Of a DNA stretch of 64,000 bases, positions 15,158 through 24,256 are shown piece after piece. The DNA is from Actinomadura oligospora ATCC 43269 (GTDB lineage: Bacteria; Actinomycetota; Actinomycetes; Streptosporangiales; Streptosporangiaceae). Made by a program: the position numbers and the translations under genes. Positions within the stretch are counted from its first letter, which is position 1. Each line of letters begins with the position of its first letter. The notes under the pieces are model-generated. The model was not told where the DNA came from, searched no databases, and saw only the letters and a list, made by a program, of their open reading frames with translations. The stretch is taken from NCBI RefSeq assembly GCF_000518265.1, contig NZ_JADG01000017.1:1-64000 (forward strand). Direction: 5' to 3'.

Positions 15158-16872
15158 GACCGGCCCCCTCGTACGAGCCGTCCGGGCAGCTCCCCGGTGT
15201 GCTCACCGTCAGCGAAGGTCTGGACGCCGCGCACGAACGTGGCGAGGTAGCCGTCGGCGCGCTGGACGAAGCGCCTGCCCCCGGCGGGCAGGTCGTGCCG
15301 CATCTCCGGACGCCGCAACGCGACGTTCTCCAGGTCGACGAGGTTGAGGTCGGCGCGCATGCCGGGCGCGATGACGCCCCGGTCGGACAGTCCGTACAGC
15401 CGGGCGGTGTCACGGGTCATCATCTTCACGACATGCTCGACGGGCAGCTTCGCGCCGCGTTCGCGGTCCCGTGCCCAGTGGCCGAGCATCGTCGTGGGCA
15501 GGGACGCGTCGCAGATGAATCCGCAGTGCGCGCCTCCGTCGCCCAGGCCGAGCACCGCACGCGGATGCGTGAGCATCTCGCGCTGCGCGTCCAGGTTGTA
15601 GTTGGAGTAGTTGAGCAGCGGCATCAGCAGGACGTTGCGTCCGCCGTCCGCCAGCAGCTCGTCGTACAGCAGCTCCATCGGGTCGCGCCCGGACGCCGCC
15701 GCCCGCGCCGCCACCGACGTGTCGGGATGCGGCTCGTAGTCGGGGTTGCGTTCGGCCAGAGGGAACAACCGCTCGGGGAAGCCCCGGACCATCGCCGCCA
15801 GGACGTCCTCGGGGTCGGGCCGCTCGGCGAGGATCCGGGCCTTGACCTCGGGATCCCTCATCCGCGCGACGCGCTCGGCGCGCGGCAGCAGCGCCATCTC
15901 GACGTAGGTCGGATGGTCGCCGAACGCGTGCAGCGAGTCCAGGCTGATCAGCATCCCGAACGGACGTGACGCCACCTGCGGGAACAGGGGCGCGCCCGCG
16001 TCGGACGCCGACAGCTCCAGCAGCTCGCGCCACAGGTCGGGCACCGCGTCGATCTGGAGCAGCGCGAACGACACGGGCCGTCCGATCGCCTTCGCCAGCC
16101 GCAGCATCCAGGCGATCTCCTGCGCGGGCGCGTTCACGTCCTCGCCCGCCGCGCCCGCCGGGGCCAGCTCGTACACGCCGCGTCCCAGCTCGCGCAGCGC
16201 CTCGCCGATGCCGAACAGCTCGTCCTCGGCGGCGAACGTGCCCGGCACGTACTCGCCGTCGATCGCCTTGTGGGTCAGCGTCCGCGAGGTCGAGAAGCCG
16301 AGCGCGCCCGCCGCGAGCCCCTCCTTGACGATCGCCTTCATCGCGGCGATGTCGTCGGCGTCCGCGGGCTCGTTGCGCGCCCCGCGCTCGCCCATCACGT
16401 ACGCGCGGACGGCCCCGTGCGGCACCTGCGTGCCGAGGTCCATCGTGAACGCGCGGCGGTCGAGCGCGTCGAGGAATCCGGGGAAGGACTCCCACTCCCA
16501 GGCGATGCCCTCGGCGAGCGCGCTGCCCGGGATGTCCTCCACGCCCTCCATCAGGCCGATCAGCCAGGCGTGCCGATCCGTCCGTGCGGGCGCGAACCCG
16601 ACGCCGCAGTTGCCCATCACGGCCGTCGTCACGCCGTGCGGCGAGGACGGCGCGAGCACCGGATCCCAGGTCGCCTGCCCGTCGTAGTGCGTGTGGACGT
16701 CCACGAACCCGGGCGTCAGCGCCGCGCCGTCCGCGTCGACCGTCCGCCGGGCCGGGCCGACGTCGCGGCCGACCTCGGTGATCGTTCCGTTCCGGACCGC
16801 GACGTCCGCCGTCCGGGGCTCGGCGCCCGTCCCGTCGACGACGAGCGCGTCCCTGATGACCAGGTCGTTCAT
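15154..16872 (-). CDS. Amidohydrolase, N-acyl-D-amino-acid deacylase-like
   Basis: 572 residues. The metal-binding start of the amidohydrolase barrel is HTHYDGQATWDP, followed by MGNCGVGFAPAR and GALGFSTSRTLTHKA, which mark the D-aminoacylase-like branch. A late active-site Asp is in GDGGAHCGFICD. Such proteins hydrolyse N-acyl-D-amino acids or related cyclic amides; many homologues have no proven substrate. The ATG at 16872 overlaps the SDR stop and the gene overlaps the P450 start, each by four bases. An open frame extends upstream but only in the SDR's shadow. Confidence 0.88.
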   Translation of the reverse strand: MNDLVIRDALVVDGTGAEPRTADVAVRNGTITEVGRDVGPARRTVDADGAALTPGFVDVHTHYDGQATWDPVLAPSSPHGVTTAVMGNCGVGFAPARTDRHAWLIGLMEGVEDIPGSALAEGIAWEWESFPGFLDALDRRAFTMDLGTQVPHGAVRAYVMGERGARNEPADADDIAAMKAIVKEGLAAGALGFSTSRTLTHKAIDGEYVPGTFAAEDELFGIGEALRELGRGVYELAPAGAAGEDVNAPAQEIAWMLRLAKAIGRPVSFALLQIDAVPDLWRELLELSASDAGAPLFPQVASRPFGMLISLDSLHAFGDHPTYVEMALLPRAERVARMRDPEVKARILAERPDPEDVLAAMVRGFPERLFPLAERNPDYEPHPDTSVAARAAASGRDPMELLYDELLADGGRNVLLMPLLNYSNYNLDAQREMLTHPRAVLGLGDGGAHCGFICDASLPTTMLGHWARDRERGAKLPVEHVVKMMTRDTARLYGLSDRGVIAPGMRADLNLVDLENVALRRPEMRHDLPAGGRRFVQRADGYLATFVRGVQTFADGEHTGELPGRLVRGGRS

Positions 16873-17666
16873 GGGGTCTCCCCTCGCAGCGCCTCGGCGC
16901 CGAAGACGGGCTCGAGGATCGTGCTGTAGTCGGGACCGCGCCGCAGATGGTGACCGCCGTCCACGTCGATGACCTGGCCGGTGATCCAGGACGACTCGGG
17001 CCCGGCCAGGAACCGCGCGGCCTCGGCGACGTCCTCCGGCTCGCCGACCCGGGAGATCGGCATGCAGGCGAGGTAGTCGTCCAGGACCGGTCCCTGGTCG
17101 GCGATGCCCGCGACCAGTTCGGTGCGGACGATCCCGGGCCGGATGCCGTTGACCCTGATGCGCACGCCGCCCAACTCGTCCGCCGCGAGCTGGACGAGGT
17201 GGTCGACGGCCGCCTTGGACGGCCCGTACGCCCCGAACCACCGGTGCGTGGTGGACGCCGCGATGGACGAGATCGCGACGAACGCGCCGCCGCCGCTGCG
17301 CGCCATGCTGCGGGCGGCGTGCTTGAGCGCCAGCATCGTCCCGGTCGCGTTGAGCTCGAACGTCTGCCGCCAGGCGTCCACGTCGAGACCCTGGATCGGG
17401 CCGATCGACGTCGAGCCGCCCGCGCTGTGCACCACGGCCCTCAGCGGCGCGCGCTCACCGGCCTTCTCGACCGCGTGCGCGATCTCGTCCTCGTCGGTGA
17501 CATCCGCGACGACGTAGGCGAGCCCGGTCTCCTTCAGCTTCGCCTCGGTGCGTCCGCACACCGTGACGAGCGCGCCGTCCGCGGCCAGCCGCCGCGCGCA
17601 GGCCAGCCCGATCCCGCTGCCGCCCCCGGTGACCAGCGCGGACGTTCCCTCCAACGAACCCACCAC
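16869..17666 (-). CDS. SDR family oxidoreductase, first gene of the P450 operon
   Basis: 265 residues, classical SDR. VTGGGSGIG binds the cofactor and YGPSK carries the catalytic Tyr and Lys. The usual NNAG is replaced by HSAG. The C-terminal FLAGPESSWITGQVIDVDGG is standard. It starts with GTG; a second GTG follows at once, better spaced from GGGAGG, and could be the true start. The duplicated promoter element begins 12 bases upstream. It heads the SDR / amidohydrolase / P450 operon. Confidence 0.9.
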   Translation of the reverse strand: MVGSLEGTSALVTGGGSGIGLACARRLAADGALVTVCGRTEAKLKETGLAYVVADVTDEDEIAHAVEKAGERAPLRAVVHSAGGSTSIGPIQGLDVDAWRQTFELNATGTMLALKHAARSMARSGGGAFVAISSIAASTTHRWFGAYGPSKAAVDHLVQLAADELGGVRIRVNGIRPGIVRTELVAGIADQGPVLDDYLACMPISRVGEPEDVAEAARFLAGPESSWITGQVIDVDGGHHLRRGPDYSTILEPVFGAEALRGETP

Positions 17667-17677
17667 GGCCTCCCGAT

Positions 17678-17744
17678 ATGAGACTGTGATCTAAACTAAC
17701 GTCTCAAGCAAGCAGTTGCTAGGTCCGTTCCGCCCAGCGGAACG
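17678..17744. repeat. 67-bp duplicated promoter element, copy 1
   Basis: This 67-bp stretch recurs at 20382-20450, identical except for a two-base AA insertion there. It contains three nested structures: TGAGAC-N16-GTCTCA (17679-17706), the imperfect palindrome AGCAAGCAGTTGCT (17707-17720), and a 9-bp hairpin CCGTTCCGC-CCA-GCGGAACGG starting at 17725. It lies 12 bases before the minus-strand SDR. The second copy lies 18 bases before a plus-strand SDR. Between the copies sit the esterase and its TetR gene. Confidence 0.9.
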
Positions 17745-17820
17745 GAGCCGGGTGGGCGACGGGGACGATGACCCGGCGGGTGGGCCGCCGCCGGTCACCC
17801 GCACGGTTCGCATCACGTGA

Positions 17821-19482
17821 TCAGTTGCCGATCGAGGCCCAGAAGGTGCACTGGTGTTCCTGGGCGAGATCCGCTGACCCGATTGCGCTCGGCGCCAGCG
17901 ATTGGACGTATTCGCCTCCCTGGAATGGCGACCATTTCGGCACATCGTGACCATTCGGGTTTCCCGTATGTGCGAACTGGCTCCAATAACGCATCATCTG
18001 GTTCGAGAGCCTGCGTTGCGCGCTTGTTGCCGGGCCGGGAAGCTGCGCGTCGTCGAAGAGGTACTGAAGTTCGCCACCATGAAATGCGCCGGTGGGAAAA
18101 TTCGGCTTCGGCAGGGTGGTGAACCATGGGGCGTTCTCATCGCTGAATTCATAAGCGTAGACGGGTACGTGTGCGGACAGTGCGCGGTTTCGATCAAGAA
18201 CGGGGCAGGCCCATGCCCAGTCCGTCACGACGGCGGACAGCGCCTCACCAGCGGAGTGAAAACGATCGCTGGGGTATCGAGCCAGGATCCGCGCGGCGTC
18301 GGTCGCCCCGAAGAGTGTGTGGATTTCATCCTGGTAGCCGGCATCGGTCGTCTGCTTGCCCGTCGCGGCCTCGATGGCGGCGGTGAAGAGGCGGTGTTCA
18401 TCGCGCGTGGTTCCTTCGATGAGCGGCACGCGATTGAAACGGCCTGTGGCGAATGCCTTTTGCGGGCTGAGGGGAAGCACGCAGCCACCCGTTGTAGGCC
18501 CGGATCCGAGGCCGTCGTCGGACCACCTGGCGAGTTCCTCCACTGGTTTGGCGCGCAGGCAGGCCGCGGCTGTACGGACATTGGGACAGCCGAGCTCGGA
18601 GGCGACGTCGAGTCCGTGCCGCTCACGCTCGGTGCGCGGTAGCGGGAACCAGGTCGGTGGACCCGGAGACCATTTTTCCCCGGTGCATTCCGCGCTCTGT
18701 ATGATCGCCTTCTGGAAGAGCTCTGCCGAGCCTGGGGCCGCCGGATGGGAGCAGACGCTCGTACCTCCGGCTGACTCGCCAAAAATGGTGACATTTGCCC
18801 GATCGCCACCGAATGCCGAGGCGTTACGCTGAACCCATCGCAGCGCAGCCTGCTGGTCCTCGAGCCCGAAGTTGCCCGAAAGATGCCGGGCCGCACCGTG
18901 ATCGAGGGCGGGATGTGCAAGGAATCCGAAGATGCCCAGGCGGTAATTGGGCGACACCACGATCACGTCGCCCGCGCTCGCCAGGCGCTGTGCGTCATAG
19001 AGGCTGCCGGCTCCGTTGATGAAGCCGTTGCCGTGGATCCACACCATCACCGGTAGTTTGCGAGCACTGCTGTGGCGGGGCGTTGTGACGTTGAGGTAGA
19101 GGCAGTCCTCAGTGTCACTGGCCTTGTCGATCAATCCCTCCGCTTGCGCGCACCGGTTGCCGGGCCTGGTCGCGTCCCTGATTCCCGACCATGATGCGGC
19201 ACGCCGGGGGGAGGCCCAGCGCAGCGGCCCGGTCGGTGGGGCCGCGTACGGGATTCCCTGGAACAGCCGCGTGCTCGCGGTGAGCGCGCCACGTACGACG
19301 CCGGCATCGGTTGAGATCACCGTGGACTGATCGTGGCTTGTCCCGGCCTGGTTCGTGGACGTGGCACCGGCCGCTCCGGCGCATGCCGAGGCGCCGAAGA
19401 GCACCGCCGTGGCGAGGAGTGTCCGCAGGTGACCTGGCATGGTGGGCTGCGAGCGGTCGCGTCCTGTCGTTGAGCCCTGCAT
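17821..19482 (-). CDS. Secreted carboxylesterase (type B)
   Basis: 553 residues with an N-terminal signal region (RTLLATAVLFGASACAGAAG; the Cys may be a lipid anchor, but the lipobox is weak). The nucleophile Ser is in FGESAGG, the acid residue is probably in EGTTRDEH, and the His in GAFHGGELQYLF. The oxyanion loop reads HGNGF instead of the common HGGGF. The start is uncertain: ATG at 19482 is used, ATG at 19440 also gives a signal peptide. The region is less GC-rich than its neighbours. It is divergent from the TetR gene and lies between two copies of the 67-bp element. Confidence 0.88.
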   Translation of the reverse strand: MQGSTTGRDRSQPTMPGHLRTLLATAVLFGASACAGAAGATSTNQAGTSHDQSTVISTDAGVVRGALTASTRLFQGIPYAAPPTGPLRWASPRRAASWSGIRDATRPGNRCAQAEGLIDKASDTEDCLYLNVTTPRHSSARKLPVMVWIHGNGFINGAGSLYDAQRLASAGDVIVVSPNYRLGIFGFLAHPALDHGAARHLSGNFGLEDQQAALRWVQRNASAFGGDRANVTIFGESAGGTSVCSHPAAPGSAELFQKAIIQSAECTGEKWSPGPPTWFPLPRTERERHGLDVASELGCPNVRTAAACLRAKPVEELARWSDDGLGSGPTTGGCVLPLSPQKAFATGRFNRVPLIEGTTRDEHRLFTAAIEAATGKQTTDAGYQDEIHTLFGATDAARILARYPSDRFHSAGEALSAVVTDWAWACPVLDRNRALSAHVPVYAYEFSDENAPWFTTLPKPNFPTGAFHGGELQYLFDDAQLPGPATSAQRRLSNQMMRYWSQFAHTGNPNGHDVPKWSPFQGGEYVQSLAPSAIGSADLAQEHQCTFWASIGN

Positions 19483-19516
19483 GAGCTGTCTCAAGTGTTC
19501 ACACCCCGACCCTCTT

Positions 19517-19533
19517 CGTGTAAGGTATACACG
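19517..19533. promoter_or_regulatory. Palindrome between esterase and TetR genes
   Basis: CGTGTAAGGTATACACG has perfect 6-bp arms (CGTGTA/TACACG) and a 5-base centre. GTGTAAGG repeats again 24 bases further on. It sits in the divergent intergenic region and is the best candidate for the TetR operator. Confidence 0.65.
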
Positions 19534-19596
19534 AATAAAAGTGTAAGGGACTCACAAAGTCAAGCGTTCGGCGAGATTCGTAAGGGCGATCCACTG

Positions 19597-20361
19597 ATGT
19601 CGACTGGCGTTGATCCGCAGGAGCTGCCACCGGGGTTGGCCCTCGCCTGGGGCCTGCCCACCAAGACGAGCAAGCTCGGGCGGCCGCCGTCTCAAACCGT
19701 CGAGCAGGTCGTCGAGGCGGCCATCGACCTGGCCGACACGGAAGGCTTCGCGGCGCTGTCGATGCCGAAGCTCGCCAAGAAACTCGGGCTCACGGCCAAC
19801 GCGATCTACCGATATGTCAGATCCAGGGATGAGCTGCTGGTGCTGGTCGCCGAGACCGGGTGGGGCCCCGCACCGGATCTGGTGTCGGGCGCCGACCGCT
19901 GGCGAACCGCGGCGACAACCTGGACCCAGGCGGTGATCGACCGGTGCGATGTCCATCCCTGGCTGGTGGACCTGCCCGTCCGGGGTGCGCCGATGACGCC
20001 GAACCTGCTGCGCTGGACCGAGGTCATTCTGGAATCCTTCACCGGCGCCGGGCTCAGCCCCAAGGAGGCGATTCAGTGCGCGTTGCTGCTCGATATATAT
20101 GCGCGCCGGATCGCCGCCATGCGCCGCGACCTCAAGCGGAGCGGCGCGGACTCCATGAAATCGACCGCCGTGCAGGATTTCCTGCTGCCCTTGCTGCACG
20201 AGCACGGATATCCCATTGTGGCGGCCCTGATGGTGGGAAATGATTATTCAGACGATATCGACGACACTGATGTGACTTTCGGTCTAACCCGGATTCTGGA
20301 TGGCATCGACGGCCTCCTGCCGGGGAACAGAGGTCACCACACCGCCGACCCTGCCAGCTGA
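19597..20361 (+). CDS. TetR family regulator
   Basis: 254 residues. After about 40 residues the HTH is clear (VVEAAIDLADTEGFAALSM, then LGLTANAIYRYVRSRDELLVLV). The C-terminal half looks like the TetR_C domain of tetracycline-repressor-like proteins that carry a long N-terminal extension. I use the ATG at 19597, preceded by AAGGGCG, since an earlier in-frame start would overlap the palindrome region. It is divergent from the esterase and probably controls it. Confidence 0.88.
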   Translation: MSTGVDPQELPPGLALAWGLPTKTSKLGRPPSQTVEQVVEAAIDLADTEGFAALSMPKLAKKLGLTANAIYRYVRSRDELLVLVAETGWGPAPDLVSGADRWRTAATTWTQAVIDRCDVHPWLVDLPVRGAPMTPNLLRWTEVILESFTGAGLSPKEAIQCALLLDIYARRIAAMRRDLKRSGADSMKSTAVQDFLLPLLHEHGYPIVAALMVGNDYSDDIDDTDVTFGLTRILDGIDGLLPGNRGHHTADPAS

Positions 20362-20381
20362 TTTCACGAACGCCTCTCGCC

Positions 20382-20450
20382 ATGAGACTGTGATCTAAAC
20401 TAACGTCTCAAGCAAGCAGTTGCTAGGTAACCGTTCCGCCCAGCGGAACG
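20382..20450. repeat. 67-bp duplicated promoter element, copy 2
   Basis: Second copy of 17678-17744 in the same orientation, with AA inserted before the hairpin part. It lies 20 bases after the TetR stop and 18 bases before the plus-strand SDR. The palindrome AGCAAGCAGTTGCT is at 20411-20424. Confidence 0.9.
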
Positions 20451-20468
20451 ACACCGGACGGGAGGGCC

Positions 20469-21314
20469 ATGGAACGCCTCAGCGGACGCGTCGCCGTCGT
20501 CACCGGAGCGGGCAGCGGCATCGGCCGCGCCCTGGCCGAACGCTTCGCCGCCGAAGGCATGGGCGTCGCGATCGCCGACATCGAGGAGGAACCACTGGAG
20601 GACGTCCGGCGCGACCTCGCCGGACGCGGCGCCCCAGTCGTCGCCCAAGTCCTGGACGTCGGCGACGAGCGGGCCGTGCACACCTTCGCCGACCGCGTCT
20701 TCGACCACTTCGGAGCCGTCCACCTGCTGTGCAACAACGCCGGGGTCTTCAGTGGCGGCCAGATCTGGTCACGCCCCGCCCGCGACTTCGCCTGGACGCT
20801 CCAGGTCAACCTCTGGGGCGTGCTGCACGGAATCCAGGCGTTCGTCCCACGCATGATCGAAGGCGGCGACGAGGGCCACGTCGTGAACACCGCGTCCGTC
20901 GCGGGCCTGTTCGCCTCACCGTTCTCCGGCCCGTACTCGATCTCGAAGTTCGCCGCCTACGCCGCGACCGAATGCCTGGCCCACGAACTCGTCATCACCG
21001 GCTCGAAACTGCGCGCCTCAGCCCTGTGCCCCGGCGGCGTCGCCACCCGCATCCACCAGTCAGACCGCAACCGCCCCGCGACCACACCCACCGCACCGTC
21101 CGACGACCAGGCCTTCGTCGACCAGGTCATCGCCGACACCGTCGCAGGCGGCATCCCACCAGAGCAGGTCGCCGACCAGGTCGTGGACGCCGTCCGAACC
21201 CAGCGCTTCCTCATCCTCACCCACGACACCTACCGCCCAGGCCTCACCGCCCGCGCCACCGCCCTCACAGCCGACGCCCTCCCCGACCTCCCCACCTACG
21301 AACCCCACAACTAG
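20469..21314 (+). CDS. SDR family oxidoreductase
   Basis: 281 residues. It has VTGAGSGIG for cofactor binding, CNNAGVF, and the catalytic YSISK. The C-terminus is extended by about 30 residues relative to short SDRs, as in the subgroup with a substrate-capping helix. The ATG follows GGACGGGAGGGCC. It is controlled by copy 2 of the 67-bp element, the same sequence that precedes the SDR at 16869-17666. The two SDRs are therefore likely to be co-regulated although they are now 2.8 kb apart. Confidence 0.9.
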   Translation: MERLSGRVAVVTGAGSGIGRALAERFAAEGMGVAIADIEEEPLEDVRRDLAGRGAPVVAQVLDVGDERAVHTFADRVFDHFGAVHLLCNNAGVFSGGQIWSRPARDFAWTLQVNLWGVLHGIQAFVPRMIEGGDEGHVVNTASVAGLFASPFSGPYSISKFAAYAATECLAHELVITGSKLRASALCPGGVATRIHQSDRNRPATTPTAPSDDQAFVDQVIADTVAGGIPPEQVADQVVDAVRTQRFLILTHDTYRPGLTARATALTADALPDLPTYEPHN

Positions 21315-21724
21315 GACCTCGGTTCGTTCTCGCCGAATCCCGGTAGTGATCGCTGTTTCATGGGCCATCGAGGAACGACGGGTATAAGATCGATCTTCGC
21401 GGAAGGCCGGTGTTTCGCAGCAAGGCGTCCCCGGCCAGGTTCTCTGCGGAAGCATTGGCATGCGCACTCCCCCAAACGGGAACCTGCTATTGCGCCATGC
21501 CCGCTCGCTCGACCGGTCACGTCCCAGACAGGCCCAACCTGCTCCGGCCCTGGTAAACGGCCGTGCCGAGTCCCTGCCCGAGCAGGGTTCCACCTGCACC
21601 GGCAAGCGGTATCGGCCCCTCAACCGGCTCATTGAGAAATCGCCTTGGAGAACGCCGAAGATCAAGTAAGCTCCCCCGAAACCGGAATTCGATCGGTCGA
21701 ATTCGGCGTTCCTCCCGGAGGGCG
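21315..21724. other. Intergenic region upstream of the STAND-like gene
   Basis: This 410-base stretch contains no convincing gene. Two palindromes stand out: AAGATCGATCTT at 21386-21397 beside a TATAAGAT stretch, and the longer one at 21685-21704. It probably carries the promoter and operator of the downstream ATPase gene. Confidence 0.6.
21685..21704. promoter_or_regulatory. Perfect inverted repeat before the STAND-like gene
   Basis: GAATTCGATCGGTCGAATTC has 8-bp arms and a 4-base centre. It ends 20 bases before the start codon and just before the GGAGGG ribosome site. It could be an operator or an mRNA hairpin limiting translation. Confidence 0.55.
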
Positions 21725-24172
21725 ATGGTGAATATGGAAGCGAACATGACTCCGGAGGTCCGGCGGCTCGGATCGCCCGGCCTGGTCAGGGAGTCGGACG
21801 AGCGGGCCGCGCTGGCCATGCTGGCCGCAGGCCCGGCCGGGCTCGTCATCACCGGGGAAGCGGGGGTGGGCAAGAGCGCCCTGGCTCGGCAGGTGCTCGG
21901 GCGGCTTCGAACCGACGGCTGGGAAGTGGCCGCCGTGGTGGGCAGATGGTCCCCGCAAACGCTCTTCCGAGGCGTCACGGAGGCCTTGTCGCGTTGGGGC
22001 GAGGAGCTCGCCCTGGAACACCCGCGCCTGATGGAGACCCTCGGTCTGGCTCCGTCGGACGACGTCCTGTTCGACATGACCTGCCGACTGTTGAAGAGCT
22101 TCCCCTTCGTGGTGCTCTTCGACGACCTGAGCCAGAACCACGACGGCACGGGCGCGCCGGATCCCGGCTTCAGCGAGGTGTTCGACCGACTCTGCCAGGC
22201 CGCCGACCGGGGCCGGGTGCTGGCGACCAGCCGGACACCGCTGCCGTCGGCCGCCGACGATCGGCTCGCTGTTCTGCGACTCGACCCCTGGGACCTCACC
22301 TCGGGCGCCGAGCTGGCGGCCAGGCTGCCCTTCCTGTCCACCGTGGATCCGGCCACCCGCGAACGAGTGGTCCGCGCGACCTCGACGCATCCACGGTCCC
22401 TGCGACTGGTGGACGCCTGGTTGTCGGCGAACCCCGATGGTGTGGGGGCGCGGCTCGCGGCCGTGACATCGGGGGCGGCTCCGCTCGACCTCATCATCGC
22501 CGAGCTGACAGGGCAGCAGCGAGAGACCCTGCTCCAGGCCGCGATCTCCACCGTCCCGGTCACCGCACACGACCTGGCCATCGCCTGCGACACCCGCAAA
22601 CCGGATCAGAGGCAGCGCCCGACACCCAAGCGTGCGGCGCTCAAGAGCGTGCAGGCCACTGCGGCCCGGTTGGCCGAGCTCGGACTCCTCAACGCGTGGG
22701 AGGGGTGGGACGGGGACACCGTCTACTTCCCCGACCGCTGGATCGCCGAGACGCTGGCGCCGCTCCAGGGCCCCGCGATCGCCGACCGCCACGAACGCGC
22801 CATGAACATGCACTACAGCCGGACGCACAACGACGGCACATTCGACGATTACGTCGCGGTCTGCCGGCACCTGATAGCGGTCCAGGGAACGGGCGACCTG
22901 ACACACTTCGCCCTGGCCGTCGTCGAAAGCCTGGAGGCGGACTTCGAATACGCGGTGATGGCGCTCCTGGGAGAGATCGCACCGCACGTGCCGGCGGGCA
23001 ACGGCCACCACCGTCCCGTACGCGACCACCTGGTCGCCATGTTGATCCGGCACGGCTTTCCGCGCGCCGCACGCGAGGTGGCCGAACGATCGCTGCCCGC
23101 CGTCGGGGAGTGGGCCGCGGCCCACCCGCAGCGCGACGAGGCCAGGTTCAGCCTCGGCGCCGCCCACGACACCTGCGGCCGGGCCCGCTTCGCCGACGGC
23201 CGGCTGGCGGCGGCCGAGGCCGTGCTCACGGTCGCCGTGGACATCTACCACGAGCTCGCGGCCGAGCATCCGACCTTCATCGAAGCAGACCAGCGGCTCG
23301 CCGACTCGCTGCAGCACCTCGGCGAGGTCTACCGCGCGCTCGACCTGCCGCAGTACAAGGACAAGGAATACGAGACCTGGGCCGAGTGCTCTTCGATCCG
23401 CGCCCGGCTCTTCCAGGCGGACATGAGCCCGGAAACGGCCAAGCAAGCCGGCCTGGCCTTCCAGCACCTCGCCGACCTGGCCAGGCGTGACGGCGATCGG
23501 GACAACGCCCTGCAACTGCTGAGCACCCGGCTCGCGATGACCGAGGCGATGGCGGAGATGTATCCCTACGATGACGAACTCGTCGCCGAACTCGCCATCG
23601 TGAGGGAGGACGTCGCCACCCTCGAAGCGCACGTCGCTCACGGCCCTGAGCGGATGGGGCGCCTCGACGGGAAGGTCGGCGCGGCGACGACAAAGGGCCC
23701 GACGAATGTCATCGACATCCTGAGACAAGGGCCGTTCGCCTTCAACCAATGGCGCGCCGACAACGCGGACGAGGAGCTCGATCTCTCCGGTGCCGATCTG
23801 CGCGGATTGGACCTGGACAAGATGGTCCTCGCAGGCGCCGACCTCGCAGGCGCTGATCTGTCGCGGGTTTCCGCGCGCGGTGCCATCTTCTCCGGTGCCG
23901 ACCTGACCGGCGCCAACCTTGCCGGCGCGGACCTGACCAGTGCGGGGTTCGGTTACAGCGAGATGGTCAACGCGACGCTCGCCTTCACTCGGCTGGGCGG
24001 GGCGATGATCCAGCCGGCGACCTTGACCGGCGCGGCCCTCACCAACGCGATCCTCGACCACACGTCGTTCCGTGAGTGTGACCTGACCGGTGTCGACCTG
24101 CGCGGATGTGACCTGACCACCGTGGACCTCAAGCGCTCCGGCCTGGACGGTGCGATCACCGACACGCCATAG
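21725..24172 (+). CDS. STAND-like ATPase with C-terminal pentapeptide repeats
   Basis: 815 residues. Residues 44-51 are a Walker A (GEAGVGKS), a Walker B-like strand follows (FPFVVLFDDLSQ), then a sensor-like RVLATSRT, as in STAND/NB-ARC-type NTPases. The middle (about 400-650) is helical and TPR-like. From about residue 680 to the end it is a pentapeptide-repeat beta-helix (LSGADLRGLDL, FSGADLTGANLAGADL), capped by FNQWRADN. No membrane segment or enzymatic effector domain is seen. GGAGGG precedes the ATG at 21725, with ATG 21734 as alternative. A 91-residue gene follows. The layout fits a sensor or scaffold protein; the function is unknown. Confidence 0.8.
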   Translation: MVNMEANMTPEVRRLGSPGLVRESDERAALAMLAAGPAGLVITGEAGVGKSALARQVLGRLRTDGWEVAAVVGRWSPQTLFRGVTEALSRWGEELALEHPRLMETLGLAPSDDVLFDMTCRLLKSFPFVVLFDDLSQNHDGTGAPDPGFSEVFDRLCQAADRGRVLATSRTPLPSAADDRLAVLRLDPWDLTSGAELAARLPFLSTVDPATRERVVRATSTHPRSLRLVDAWLSANPDGVGARLAAVTSGAAPLDLIIAELTGQQRETLLQAAISTVPVTAHDLAIACDTRKPDQRQRPTPKRAALKSVQATAARLAELGLLNAWEGWDGDTVYFPDRWIAETLAPLQGPAIADRHERAMNMHYSRTHNDGTFDDYVAVCRHLIAVQGTGDLTHFALAVVESLEADFEYAVMALLGEIAPHVPAGNGHHRPVRDHLVAMLIRHGFPRAAREVAERSLPAVGEWAAAHPQRDEARFSLGAAHDTCGRARFADGRLAAAEAVLTVAVDIYHELAAEHPTFIEADQRLADSLQHLGEVYRALDLPQYKDKEYETWAECSSIRARLFQADMSPETAKQAGLAFQHLADLARRDGDRDNALQLLSTRLAMTEAMAEMYPYDDELVAELAIVREDVATLEAHVAHGPERMGRLDGKVGAATTKGPTNVIDILRQGPFAFNQWRADNADEELDLSGADLRGLDLDKMVLAGADLAGADLSRVSARGAIFSGADLTGANLAGADLTSAGFGYSEMVNATLAFTRLGGAMIQPATLTGAALTNAILDHTSFRECDLTGVDLRGCDLTTVDLKRSGLDGAITDTP

Positions 24173-24256
24173 CACCGCCTGGCGGCCGACGTCACGAACC
24201 CCCGCCTTCAGCACCGGAGGTGCAGCGACGAGTACACATCCTCGGAGGATGAGAAG

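Noticed and set aside
17678..20450. Composite transposon bounded by the 67-bp repeats
   Set aside because: No transposase or terminal inverted repeats are present, and the repeats look like promoters, not IS ends.
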